Origin: an uncultured Clostridia bacterium
Lineage (GTDB): Bacteria > Bacillota > Clostridia > Lachnospirales > Lachnospiraceae
Length of the DNA: 45,040 nt
Reading direction: 5' to 3'
NCBI GenBank assembly: GCA_937896665.1
Contig: CALBNS010000050.1
Coordinates: 1-45,040 of the forward strand
The stretch's first letter is position 1; each line of letters opens with the position of its first letter. Of this stretch, positions 25,401-32,734 are shown piece after piece. The notes under the pieces were generated by a model. The model saw only the letters and a program-made list of their open reading frames with translations, had not been told where the DNA came from and made no database searches. Position numbers and translations under genes: made by a program.

Positions 25401-25741
25401 ATCAAATGGTACAGGATTTTGAGAAAAATGATATTTCTGTGTTCTGTATTTCTCTGAAGGCTGGTGGAACAGGGCTGAATCTGACAGCGGCTGATATCGT
25501 AATTCATTATGATCCGTGGTGGAATCTGGCAGTGCAAAATCAGGCGACAGACCGTGTGTATCGCATAGGACAGAAAAACGTGGTTAGCGTATATAAACTC
25601 ATTGCTGAAGGAAGCATAGAAGAAAACATTGTGAAACTCCAAGAACGAAAAAGAGAACTTGCAGACCAAATTTTAAATGGGGAAGATATGGGAAGTGGAA
25701 CCTTTGACAGAGAAGAATTAATAGAGTTGTTAGGAAGCTAG
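22424..25741 (+). CDS. SWIM zinc-finger SNF2-family helicase
   Basis: 1105 residues from the ATG with AAAGGATAAC upstream; a 10-codon extension to 22394 lacks a ribosome site. At the N-terminus is a SWIM zinc finger with C73-x-C75 and C85-x-H87 (CECPAFEEYSGICKH). A long ~500-residue middle region is typical of bacterial SNF2 proteins of this type. The C-terminal Swi2/Snf2 ATPase has DDMGLGKT (about 666-673), DEAQ (768-771), LTGTPVENRL, and the late motifs SLKAGGTGLNLTAAD and DRVYRIGQ. It would translocate on duplex DNA to remodel protein-DNA complexes; the bacterial role is unclear, possibly transcription or repair. No methylase or defence genes adjoin it, so a DISARM-type role is unsupported. 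Confidence 0.9.
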   Translation: MITTDYVKSLANTASYSKGKSIQNSSWKIEFFKVEHEGAYDYISASVLGSYDNEYGIDMKYNTETDTLEDTYCECPAFEEYSGICKHCVAVLLEYKKYCERQVTMEAFVNRQKGTSEYDMRSRYFDVGSVSIKHKPIRRTTPQMKELLERQVRLRLASYQQKDMIGQVKLEPNFSFDEQEVSLDFKIGDTQMYVLKDVFEFSERMENSTDYSYGKKLKFVHTIDMFTEESQKIVSYLNNWTRRNEQYYGRTQYYYGYGMRYSKPKLRTISMDCYELEEFLQTVGVQRIMSGSMVLPVKYERPKQEVLITGHEDGIEIRLPQMLRYVGNTYHIYVCKDGIYCVPLGEEGMIQTLYGCAEDNGGRPIYIQSEDIPEFCREFLPMLEEKFQCSKKNFDASKFVIDPAKFQIYLDMPQDDYISCRVQVIYGKESYNLMDKNMQRNARDFIGEMEVEQCVAPWFNAFNPLTKEWVLAEDEEMLYELLTTGIPRFHEIGEVFISEALKKLKVRSTMKVSAGVSLSGNLLELKMSVDDISNDELLNILCRYQKRKKFYRMKNGTFLNIEDERIHALYELKQGMGIKDSEFKKEEILLPKYRALFLDTKIQENQSFSIVKNKEFKSLVRNMKTIEDNDFELPQQMKEILREYQKRGFLWIKTLKNNGFGGILADDMGLGKTLQVITFLLSEYEGLPNNICGRTLIVAPASLVFNWKNEMEHFAPQLSVKMIVGTAEERARMIQSVGEREILLTSYDLLKRDISSYKGISFANQIIDEAQYIKNHNTQAAKAVRRIESDFRLALTGTPVENRLSELWSIFDYLMPGFLYPYQTFRKELEIPIVQNNEEEAAQRLQKMVKPFILRRLKRDVLKDLPDKIEKNMYAKMEEEQQRLYDAHVKRLKLMLDKQSDEEFRNSKLYILSELTKLRQLCCYPGLIYENYLHISAKEYLCMELIENAIEGGHKILLFSQFTTMLERLLKLFEQRNISFYLLTGATSKEKRNQMVQDFEKNDISVFCISLKAGGTGLNLTAADIVIHYDPWWNLAVQNQATDRVYRIGQKNVVSVYKLIAEGSIEENIVKLQERKRELADQILNGEDMGSGTFDREELIELLGS

Positions 25742-25778
25742 TAGCTTAAAAAAGCTACTATACGAAAGGAATAATACA

Positions 25779-26285
25779 ATGAAAAGAGGAATGACAAGAC
25801 GGGAACTGGAAATAAAGGATGTAAATGAAATTCAGGCGATTTTAGACAAGAGTATCATTGTGCATGTAGCCATGGTGGATAATGGGGAGCCTTATATGGT
25901 GCCGATGAATTACGGTTATACATTCGAAGATGGAAAAATAACACTGTATCTACATGGGGCTTCGGCAGGAAGAAAGTTGGATGTGATGGGAGCAAATCCA
26001 AATGTATTTTTTGAAATAGAATGTGATGTGACACCATTCAGTGGAGAAATGGCTTGTCAGCATGGGACTGCATATTCGTCGATTATGGGAAAGGGTAAAG
26101 CTGTGATTATAGAAGATGAGGAAGCGAAGAAGCAAGGCTTATCTATTTTTATGAAATCACAGACAAAGAAAGATTTTGTGTTTGATGACAGGATGGTTTC
26201 CATCGTATCGGTGATCCGTATTGATGTGTCTGAGTATACGGCAAAATGCAGGAAAGTTCCTGTGAATGCGAAAGTGGAAAAATAG
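25779..26285 (+). CDS. Pyridoxamine 5'-phosphate oxidase-fold flavoprotein, NimA-like
   Basis: 168 residues of the split-barrel FMN-binding fold. The N-terminal segment MTRRELEIKDVNEIQAILDK, then PYMVPMNYGYTFEDG and LYLHGASAGRKLD, is the pattern of the Nim-like subgroup. Some of these inactivate nitroimidazoles by reduction; most have no known substrate, so resistance is not implied. AAAGGAAT lies before the start, and the gene ends 2 nt before the transglutaminase-fold gene, so they share a transcript, perhaps with the SNF2 gene 38 bp upstream. The length is normal for the family. Confidence 0.85.
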   Translation: MKRGMTRRELEIKDVNEIQAILDKSIIVHVAMVDNGEPYMVPMNYGYTFEDGKITLYLHGASAGRKLDVMGANPNVFFEIECDVTPFSGEMACQHGTAYSSIMGKGKAVIIEDEEAKKQGLSIFMKSQTKKDFVFDDRMVSIVSVIRIDVSEYTAKCRKVPVNAKVEK

Positions 26286-26287
26286 CA

Positions 26288-27298
26288 ATGGAATACTATT
26301 ATTATAATAAACTTAGTAAAGCACAGCAGAGTACATATCATGCAATCAAGACAGGATTGCAGTCATTGGCTCCTTCGTTTCAGGTTCCACGTCTGGAGAA
26401 TAAGGAGCTGGCAGACGTGTATTTTATGGTGCGATTGGACCGCCCGGAGATATTTTATTCGGTAAATTTTAAATACCGGTTTTATCAAGAATCCGGCAAC
26501 GCAGAAATGATACCGGAATATTTGTTTGAGAAAAATAAAATCAAAGACCACCAGAGGGCAATGAAGTCACGTGTGGAAAAGCTTGCGAGACCGGCAATGA
26601 AGTTAAGTGAATTGGAGAAAGTCCAGTATGTACATGATTTTATTTGTCAGAATGTTCGTTATGATAAGTTGAAAAAAACATATTCCCATGAGATTATTGG
26701 ACCATTGGGACAAGGTGTCGGTGTCTGTGAAGGAATCGCCAAATCAGTAAAAATTCTGTGTGACACACTTGGGGTATGGTGTATGATCGCGGTTTCAGAA
26801 GCGAATCCTGAAAAGGGAATTAAATATCGTCATGCATGGAATGTAATCCGAGTGGACGGAACATATTATCACCTGGATGCGACATTTGATAATACGTTGG
26901 GAAAACATGAGATGATTCGTTATGATTATTTTCGACTCAGTGATAAGCAGATTTTCCGCGATCATCAGCCTTTGGTTTGGAGAGTGCCTGCCTGTGAAGA
27001 TGGGGAACACTTTTATTATAAGGAGAAAAAGATTTCTTTTACAAAGCTGGAAGATGTACAAAAGCACGCTGTACAGGCTGTAAAGAAGGGGAAGATACTT
27101 CTTTTCCATTGGAGGGGAGGTTATCTTACGAAGGATGTGGTGGCGGAGATGCTTCGGATTTTTGAGGAAGAGGCTGTGAAGAAAGAGAAACATGCAAAAG
27201 TGTCGATTAATTGGGCTCAGGCAGTGTTACAGGTACGGTTTGAAAATGCAGTGCCGGCAGAGGCAATGACGTTGGAGGACGTTGGAGGAAGTAGATGA
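26288..27298 (+). CDS. Transglutaminase-fold protein, cytoplasmic
   Basis: 336 residues from the ATG at 26288, 2 nt after the previous stop. A transglutaminase-like core is clear, with a complete Cys-His-Asp triad: C147 in GVGVCEGIAKS, H182 in YRHAWNVI and D197 in YHLDATFDN. This fold acts as a cysteine protease, transamidase or related hydrolase; the substrate here is unknown. No signal peptide or membrane segment is seen, so it should be cytoplasmic, unlike many secreted members with this domain. The C-terminal ~100 residues (after LVWRVPACEDG) are unrecognised. A longer in-frame start inside the preceding gene is rejected for lack of a ribosome site. Confidence 0.8.
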   Translation: MEYYYYNKLSKAQQSTYHAIKTGLQSLAPSFQVPRLENKELADVYFMVRLDRPEIFYSVNFKYRFYQESGNAEMIPEYLFEKNKIKDHQRAMKSRVEKLARPAMKLSELEKVQYVHDFICQNVRYDKLKKTYSHEIIGPLGQGVGVCEGIAKSVKILCDTLGVWCMIAVSEANPEKGIKYRHAWNVIRVDGTYYHLDATFDNTLGKHEMIRYDYFRLSDKQIFRDHQPLVWRVPACEDGEHFYYKEKKISFTKLEDVQKHAVQAVKKGKILLFHWRGGYLTKDVVAEMLRIFEEEAVKKEKHAKVSINWAQAVLQVRFENAVPAEAMTLEDVGGSR

Positions 27299-27303
27299 GA
27301 GAC

Positions 27304-27332
27304 TTGTTTTTTAATGAAATCTATTATATAAT
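27304..27332 (+). promoter_or_regulatory. Promoter of the DUF1307 lipoprotein gene
   Basis: TTGTTT (27304-27309), a 17-bp spacer and TATAAT (27327-27332), about 40 bp before the start codon. Confidence 0.55.
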
Positions 27333-27370
27333 GGAGACATTAATAAAAGGTATCAAAGGGGGACAAAGAA

Positions 27371-27829
27371 ATGAAAAGTACAAAAAAAATAGTCAGTCTT
27401 GTTTTAGTAGGTCTTATGGTTTTCCTAATGACTGCCTGTGGCGCAAAAGAGAGGTCAGCAGTCTTAACTTATGAACAAACCGGTGTTCTTATGGAGTATC
27501 GTATAGATGCTAAGGGAGATGTTGTTCAGAAAATTACTCAGACAAGCACATTAGACTGCTCTGCATTTTCAGAAGATCAGGTTGCGGCAATAGAAGCTTC
27601 TCTTGTTGAATATGCAGACACGTATGAGAAAATGGATGGAGTAGAGTATTCAAGCAGTAAATCCGGAGATGCAATTGTTGAGACAATTATTATTGACGCG
27701 ACAAACGGAGACACTCTTGGAGAGTTAGCTGACGCAGGTTTGCTGCCAATTGAAGGAGATGCCTCAAAAATTTCTCTTTCAAAGACAATTGATAATCTGG
27801 AAGAACAAGGATGGACTTTAAAAGAATAA
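27371..27829 (+). CDS. DUF1307 (YehR-like) lipoprotein
   Basis: 152 residues. The N-terminus is a lipoprotein signal (lysines, hydrophobic core, lipobox LMTAC with C23), so the mature protein should be anchored outside the membrane. The remainder, with LTYEQTG, YADTYEKMDGVEYS and a C-terminal LEEQGWTLKE, matches the DUF1307/YehR pattern of small lipoproteins of unknown function. It has its own promoter, a GGGGG ribosome site and its own terminator, so it is a single-gene unit. No transporter adjoins it, and the role is not known. Confidence 0.8.
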   Translation: MKSTKKIVSLVLVGLMVFLMTACGAKERSAVLTYEQTGVLMEYRIDAKGDVVQKITQTSTLDCSAFSEDQVAAIEASLVEYADTYEKMDGVEYSSSKSGDAIVETIIIDATNGDTLGELADAGLLPIEGDASKISLSKTIDNLEEQGWTLKE

Positions 27830-27844
27830 TGTACATTGCTTTTT

Positions 27845-27890
27845 GGGCATGTGGGAAATTTGTTTTATGGCATTTTCTACATGCCTTTTT
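27845..27890 (+). terminator. Terminator of the DUF1307 lipoprotein gene
   Basis: The stem GGCATGT/ACATGCC (27846-27852 with 27879-27885), extended inward by AAA/TTT pairing and followed by five T. Confidence 0.75.
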
Positions 27891-27985
27891 ATTATATGGA
27901 AGGAAATCCTTTCGTATTCATAAAGACAAAATATAATAAATAGTGTATGATAGAGAAAAAAATCCAAAAGAAGGAGAGAGGCATT

Positions 27986-29215
27986 ATGGGATTAATCAAA
28001 GCTTTAAAAGGTTCTGTTGGCAGTGTGTTGGCTGACCAATGGAAGGAATACATCTATTGTGACGCTATGGAAGCGGATGTCATTGTGACGAAGGGACATA
28101 AAAAGGTATCCGGACGATCTTCTAATACGAAAGGAGACGAGAACGTCATTACGAATGGTTCTGTAGTTGCAATCAACGAAGGCCAGTGTATGCTGATTGT
28201 AGAACAGGGGAAGGTTGTGGATATTTGTTCGGAAGCAGGAGCGTATGTATATGATTCTTCAACAGAACCATCGTTGTTTTGTGAAAATCTTGGCGAAAGT
28301 GTAATTGAAGTGTTTAAGAATATCGGAAAGAGATTTACATTTGGCGGAGAAGCGCCGAAGGACCAGAGAGTGTATTTTATAAATACAAAAGAGCTGCTCG
28401 GAAATAAATATGGTACACCGAGTCCTGTGCCATTTCGTGTGGTTGATAATAACATTGGGTTGGATATTGATATTGCAATCCGTTGTTTTGGAGAATATAG
28501 CTATAAAGTAACGAATCCGATTCTTTTCTACACGAATGTGTGTGGGAATGTGCAAGGCGATTACACAAGGGAGAATCTTGACGGCCAGCTGAAAACAGAA
28601 TTATTAACAGCATTACAGCCTGCATTTGCAAAGATTTCGGACATGGGCATTCGTTATAGTGCATTGCCGGGGCATACAGTAGAAATTGCGGCCGTATTGA
28701 ACGAAGTGCTTTCTGAAAAATGGACGAATCTTCGCGGCATTGAGATTGTTTCTTTCGGAGTGTCAAGCGTAAAAGCTTCAGAGGAAGATGAGGCAATGAT
28801 GAAAGAACTGCAAAAAAGTGCCGTGTTCCGTAATCCAAATATGGCTGCGGCTCATATGGTACAGGCACAGGCAGCAGCCATGCAGGCGGCAGCAGCCAAT
28901 GAAAATGCAGGGGCGGCGATGGCATTCATGGGCATGGGAATGGCACAGAATGCCGGTGGTGCGAATATCCAGAACCTGTATGCAATGGGACAACAGCCGG
29001 TGCAGCAAGCAACGCAGCCTATAGCAAATACATGGACTTGTTCATGTGGAACTGTAAATAAGGGAAAATTCTGTATGGAATGCGGTGCAAAGAAACCTGC
29101 AGGGATTCCGCAGTATAAATGCGATAAGTGTGGATGGGAACCGGCAGATAAGACGAAACCACCGAAATTTTGTCCGGAATGCGGTGACCCATTCGACGAT
29201 GGAGATGTGCAATAA
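27986..29215 (+). CDS. SPFH-domain protein with C-terminal zinc ribbons (YdjI-like)
   Basis: 409 residues from the ATG preceded by AAGGAGAG; upstream in-frame codons to 27947 are rejected. The N-terminal ~300 residues have the SPFH/virion-core-like pattern (ADQWKEYIYCDAM, INEGQCMLIVEQGKVVD, FEVSSVK-like here FGVSSVKASEE). An Ala/Met/Gln-rich linker follows, with AQAAAMQAAAANEN. The C-terminus has two zinc ribbons, CSCG...CMECG and CDKCG...CPECG. YdjI of Bacillus subtilis is a similar membrane-surface scaffold that helps recruit the PspA-like YdjF during envelope stress. The next two genes resemble YdjG and YdjH, which supports the comparison; the role here is inferred. Confidence 0.8.
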   Translation: MGLIKALKGSVGSVLADQWKEYIYCDAMEADVIVTKGHKKVSGRSSNTKGDENVITNGSVVAINEGQCMLIVEQGKVVDICSEAGAYVYDSSTEPSLFCENLGESVIEVFKNIGKRFTFGGEAPKDQRVYFINTKELLGNKYGTPSPVPFRVVDNNIGLDIDIAIRCFGEYSYKVTNPILFYTNVCGNVQGDYTRENLDGQLKTELLTALQPAFAKISDMGIRYSALPGHTVEIAAVLNEVLSEKWTNLRGIEIVSFGVSSVKASEEDEAMMKELQKSAVFRNPNMAAAHMVQAQAAAMQAAAANENAGAAMAFMGMGMAQNAGGANIQNLYAMGQQPVQQATQPIANTWTCSCGTVNKGKFCMECGAKKPAGIPQYKCDKCGWEPADKTKPPKFCPECGDPFDDGDVQ

Positions 29216-29253
29216 TCCGAGATGTGCTCGAATATAGTGGGAGGCGGATGTAT

Positions 29254-30342
29254 ATGGCAGAAATATTAGAGTATAAATGTCCGTGTTGTGGCGGTGCCGT
29301 TGAATTTAACAGTACGGTACAAAAGATGAAATGTCCATATTGTGATACGGAATTTGAGATGGAGGCACTTCAATTTTACAATGAAGAGCTTCAAAAGGAA
29401 AAGCAGGATGAGGTGCATTGGGAAACACAGACAGGAAGCGTATGGCGGGATGGCGAGACAGAGGGAATGAGAATCTATATCTGCCAGTCTTGTGGTGGCG
29501 AAATTGTAGGCGATGAAAATCTCGGTGCAACTACATGTCCTTATTGTGGAAATAATGTAGTGATTAGAGGTCAGTTTGCTGATGAGCTGAGACCAGATTT
29601 TGTCATTCCATTTAAGCTGGATAAAAAAGCAGCGAAAGAGGGCTTGAAAAAGCATTTGCAGGGAAAGCGTCTTCTTCCCAAACCTTTTAAAGATGAAAAT
29701 CATCTGGATGAGGTGCAAGGGCTTTATGTACCGTTCTGGCTGTTTGACGCGGATGTGGAAGGTCAGGCACATTATAGAGGAACGAAACTGCGCACTTGGG
29801 GTGATGCAAACTACATATATACAGAGACAATATTTTATGCAATTAGACGTGGCGGCACGGTTGGGTTTCAAAGAGTTCCGGTGGATGGTTCCTCGAAAAT
29901 GCAGGATGAACTTATGGAGTCACTGGAACCATATGATTTTTCGGAAGCAGTAGATTTTAATACGGCATATCTTGCAGGATATCTTGCAGATAAGTATGAT
30001 GTGCCAGCTGAGGAAGGCATGAAACAGGCAAATGTCAGAATTAAGAAAAGTACAGAGGATATTCTGCATTCTTCCGTAACGGGTGGTTATACAACTTTGA
30101 TAAAAGAAAATAGTAATATCCGTATTCGTAACGGAAAAGCAAAGTATGCCCTGTATCCGGTGTGGATTTTGAATACAACGTGGCAGGGTAAGAATTATCT
30201 GTTTGCAATGAATGGGCAGACAGGTAAATTTGTAGGTGATCTGCCCATTGATAAAGGAGCGTATTGGAGATACTGGGGAATCTGGTCGGCGGCATTTGCA
30301 ATGTTGGTTTACATCATTACATTTCTGATATGGCTTTTATAG
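29254..30342 (+). CDS. Zinc-ribbon membrane protein (YdjG-like)
   Basis: 362 residues from the ATG at 29254, the third possible start, chosen because GGGAGG lies nine bases upstream; ATG at 29248 is too close to it. Two N-terminal TFIIB-like zinc ribbons are seen (CPCCGG...CPYCD and CQSCGG...CPYCG). A ~200-residue soluble region follows, with VIPFKLDKKAA and GLYVPFWLFDADV, and one C-terminal membrane helix (FAMLVYIITFLIWLL). This is the layout of the YdjG-type proteins that sit with SPFH and TPM partners in Bacillus. It starts 38 bp after the SPFH gene and ends 12 bp before the TPM gene, so the three form an operon. Biochemical function unknown. Confidence 0.75.
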   Translation: MAEILEYKCPCCGGAVEFNSTVQKMKCPYCDTEFEMEALQFYNEELQKEKQDEVHWETQTGSVWRDGETEGMRIYICQSCGGEIVGDENLGATTCPYCGNNVVIRGQFADELRPDFVIPFKLDKKAAKEGLKKHLQGKRLLPKPFKDENHLDEVQGLYVPFWLFDADVEGQAHYRGTKLRTWGDANYIYTETIFYAIRRGGTVGFQRVPVDGSSKMQDELMESLEPYDFSEAVDFNTAYLAGYLADKYDVPAEEGMKQANVRIKKSTEDILHSSVTGGYTTLIKENSNIRIRNGKAKYALYPVWILNTTWQGKNYLFAMNGQTGKFVGDLPIDKGAYWRYWGIWSAAFAMLVYIITFLIWLL

Positions 30343-30354
30343 GAGGTGTGCGTT

Positions 30355-31170
30355 ATGAAAAATAGAGGTGTAGAAAAGATAATCCCGTCTTTGATAATCT
30401 GTCTCGTATGCTTTGTTTTAGTTAGACCTGTAACCGTGCAGGCAGAGAACAGGCAGAATTCGAGGCTTGTAGATGAAGCGGATTTGCTGGATAAATCACA
30501 AGAAGTAGATGTCCTTAAGAAACTTGATGAGATCAGTGACCGTCAGATGTTTGATGTAGTAATCGTGACAGTGAATTCTACCGAAGGAAAAACACCTATG
30601 GCATTCGCCGATGATTATTATGATTATAATGGTTATGGAATGGGTGCAACTCATGACGGTATCTTGCTTTTAATCAGTATGGGAGAACGTGACTGGTATA
30701 TATCAACAACAGGATTTGGAATTACTGCATTCACAGATGTCGGTCTGGAATATATGGAAGGACAGCTTGTGGATTTCCTAAGTGATGGAGAATATCAGAA
30801 GGCATTTGAAACTTTTGCAGAACTGTGCGACGAATTTGTGACAAAAGCAAAGGAGGGGGAAGTATATCGAGAGGGCCATCTGCCAAGGGGAGCTTTTCCT
30901 TTTCTTTGGATTCCCATTGGATTAGTACTTGGCGGTGTGGTTGCTCTTTTCCCGGTACAAATGATGAAAAGACAGATGAATAATGTGCAGAGACGCACGG
31001 AGGCCAGTGATTATGTCAAACGGGAACGCATTTCCATTACAGACCGGAGAGATATGTTTTTATACCGGACGGTGAACCGGAGTGCCAGACCAAAAAACAC
31101 GAGCAGTGGAAGCAGTACCCACCAAAGCTCATCCGGCATGACGCATGGTGGAAGGGGTGGAAAATTTTAA
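30355..31170 (+). CDS. TPM-domain exported membrane protein (YdjH-like)
   Basis: 271 residues. A signal peptide (cleavage after VQA, about residue 30) is followed by a TPM/Psb32-like domain (LVDEADLLDKSQEVDVLKKL, then DVVIVTVNS, DDGILLLISMGERDWYIST-like here THDGILLLISMGERDW and TFAELCDEF). A membrane helix lies near 180-200, with a cytoplasmic tail ending in a Ser/Gly-rich GGRGGKF. TPM domains have been linked to photosystem repair, phosphatase activity and metal handling, so no reaction can be assigned. AGGAGG sits eight bases before the ATG. It is the last gene of the SPFH-zinc-ribbon-TPM trio and is followed by a bidirectional terminator. Confidence 0.8.
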   Translation: MKNRGVEKIIPSLIICLVCFVLVRPVTVQAENRQNSRLVDEADLLDKSQEVDVLKKLDEISDRQMFDVVIVTVNSTEGKTPMAFADDYYDYNGYGMGATHDGILLLISMGERDWYISTTGFGITAFTDVGLEYMEGQLVDFLSDGEYQKAFETFAELCDEFVTKAKEGEVYREGHLPRGAFPFLWIPIGLVLGGVVALFPVQMMKRQMNNVQRRTEASDYVKRERISITDRRDMFLYRTVNRSARPKNTSSGSSTHQSSSGMTHGGRGGKF

Positions 31171-31194
31171 GAAGTTATTCGTTTTCGCAAGAAT

Positions 31195-31245
31195 AAAAAA
31201 GGGATGGACGAACGCGAATCAATTGCGTTTGCCATCTCTTTTTTT
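31195..31245. terminator. Bidirectional terminator between the TPM gene and the antiporter gene
   Basis: GGGATGG/CCATCTC extended by A6/T6 pairing, with an inner AACGC/GCGTT hairpin. T-runs are available on both strands for the two converging genes. Confidence 0.8.
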
Positions 31246-31260
31246 ATAAAATAAAATATT

Positions 31261-32550
31261 CTATGCCTTTAAGTTTACCGGTGGTTTTGGTGTGTTTAAA
31301 GTTCTCGCGTTCGTCTTGCCGGCTGTGATTTCTCCTGCAGCAGTCAGAGAACGTTTTGTCAGTGCCGGGCCGACTAATTCATATACTAATACGCTGAATA
31401 ATACTACGTTACGCACAATTGCACCATCTGAAAGAGAGGTCGCAGTTAGTGCCATCCCAAGAGCAACACCTGCCTGTGGCAAAAGTGTAATACCAAGATT
31501 TTTTGTAATCTTGTCACTGCATTTTGTAAGTTTACAGCTTCCGTAGGAACCACAATACTTACCAAGTGATCTTGCGACGATGTAAATCATTCCAATTAAC
31601 AACACAGCAGGTTTGCTGAGGATTTGTAAATCTAGTTCTGCACCGGAAAGTACGAAGAACAGAATGTTAAGCGGAACTGTCCAGCCATCCACACGGCTCA
31701 TCAACTCTTCGGAAGTCTCGCAGACATTACAGAAGACCGTGCCTGTCATCATACATACGAGTAACAGTGAAAAGCCACAGTGTACACCGCCGATTTCAAA
31801 TTTCAGCATAGACAGTCCGACAGCGAGCATAATGAATCCGACAGAGATTGACATACGCTTACTGCGTGAGTGGAAGAACTGTTCTATATAGTTTAATACA
31901 AATCCGATTATTGCTCCAAGTGCAAGTGAAAGTACAATTTCAACCAAAGGTTCTACGAGAATTCCAACTAAGTTTACACTGCCCGCTTCTAATGCATTTG
32001 CAACACCAAATGAAATTGCAAATACAATAAGACCTACAGCATCGTCAATTGCAACAACAAGCATTAATAAACGCGTCAGAGGACCGTCAGCCTTGTATTG
32101 TTTGATGACCATCAAAGTCGCAGCCGGAGCTGTAGCAGATGCGATGGCACCGAGTGTGATTGCCGCCGGGAGTGATATTAAGCCCGGGTTTGCAAAATGT
32201 AAAATAATCAGTGCGATATCTACCAATATTGTTGTTACAACAGCCTGCAGGATACCAATCAGAATGGCCTGTTTTCCCATGCTCTTGAGCTGTTCCAGAC
32301 GAAATTCATTTCCGATTGTAAAAGCAATAAATCCAAGTGCTGCCTGTGAGATAATGCCAACAGCTTCTACCTGTGACAATGAATTAAAGCCCAATCCTGA
32401 AATGTTCAGAGATCCAATACAATATGGTCCGAGCAGGAGACCTGCAACCAGATAGGCTGTAACAGCAGGAAGATGAAGTTTTTTAGCAACACGCGACATC
32501 ATAAGTCCGCCAATGATAGCAATGGCTAAACTAATGAAATACATTTCCAT
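31261..32550 (-). CDS. Cation:proton antiporter, CPA2 type
   Basis: 429 residues from the ATG at 32550, with AAGGAAT upstream; longer in-frame starts run into the intergenic region. The protein is hydrophobic throughout, with about 12 membrane helices. It shows the family start VAKKLHLPAVTAYLVAGLLL, the GLGFN/AALGFIAFTIGNEF segment and a paired acidic motif AIDDAVGL that carries ions in these exchangers. It probably exchanges Na+ or K+ for H+. No regulatory TrkA-N domain follows, unlike KefB/C. It is transcribed alone, divergent from the MATE gene. The ion is not predictable from the sequence. Confidence 0.88.
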   Translation of the reverse strand: MEMYFISLAIAIIGGLMMSRVAKKLHLPAVTAYLVAGLLLGPYCIGSLNISGLGFNSLSQVEAVGIISQAALGFIAFTIGNEFRLEQLKSMGKQAILIGILQAVVTTILVDIALIILHFANPGLISLPAAITLGAIASATAPAATLMVIKQYKADGPLTRLLMLVVAIDDAVGLIVFAISFGVANALEAGSVNLVGILVEPLVEIVLSLALGAIIGFVLNYIEQFFHSRSKRMSISVGFIMLAVGLSMLKFEIGGVHCGFSLLLVCMMTGTVFCNVCETSEELMSRVDGWTVPLNILFFVLSGAELDLQILSKPAVLLIGMIYIVARSLGKYCGSYGSCKLTKCSDKITKNLGITLLPQAGVALGMALTATSLSDGAIVRNVVLFSVLVYELVGPALTKRSLTAAGEITAGKTNARTLNTPKPPVNLKA

Positions 32551-32664
32551 AAATATTCCTTCTTTCTTATTATAGTAAACTCTCAAAAACATCAGTATGA
32601 TACCACCATGAAATAGAAGTGACAAGTAAAAATACAAATTTTAAACATAAAAAGTCACTTTATG

Positions 32665-32693
32665 GTTACATATTTTGGGATTGTGTGTATAAT
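32665..32693 (+). promoter_or_regulatory. Promoter of the MATE-helD operon
   Basis: GTTACA (32665-32670), a 17-bp spacer and TATAAT (32688-32693), about 40 bp before the MATE start. Confidence 0.5.
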
Positions 32694-32734
32694 AAAACTC
32701 AGATGAAAAAAATTGACGGAAATGGGGCATACAA

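Noticed and set aside
22424..25741. DISARM-like or other SNF2-based phage defence island
   Set aside because: No DNA methylase, phospholipase-D, DUF1998 or other partner genes are adjacent; the neighbours look like housekeeping genes.
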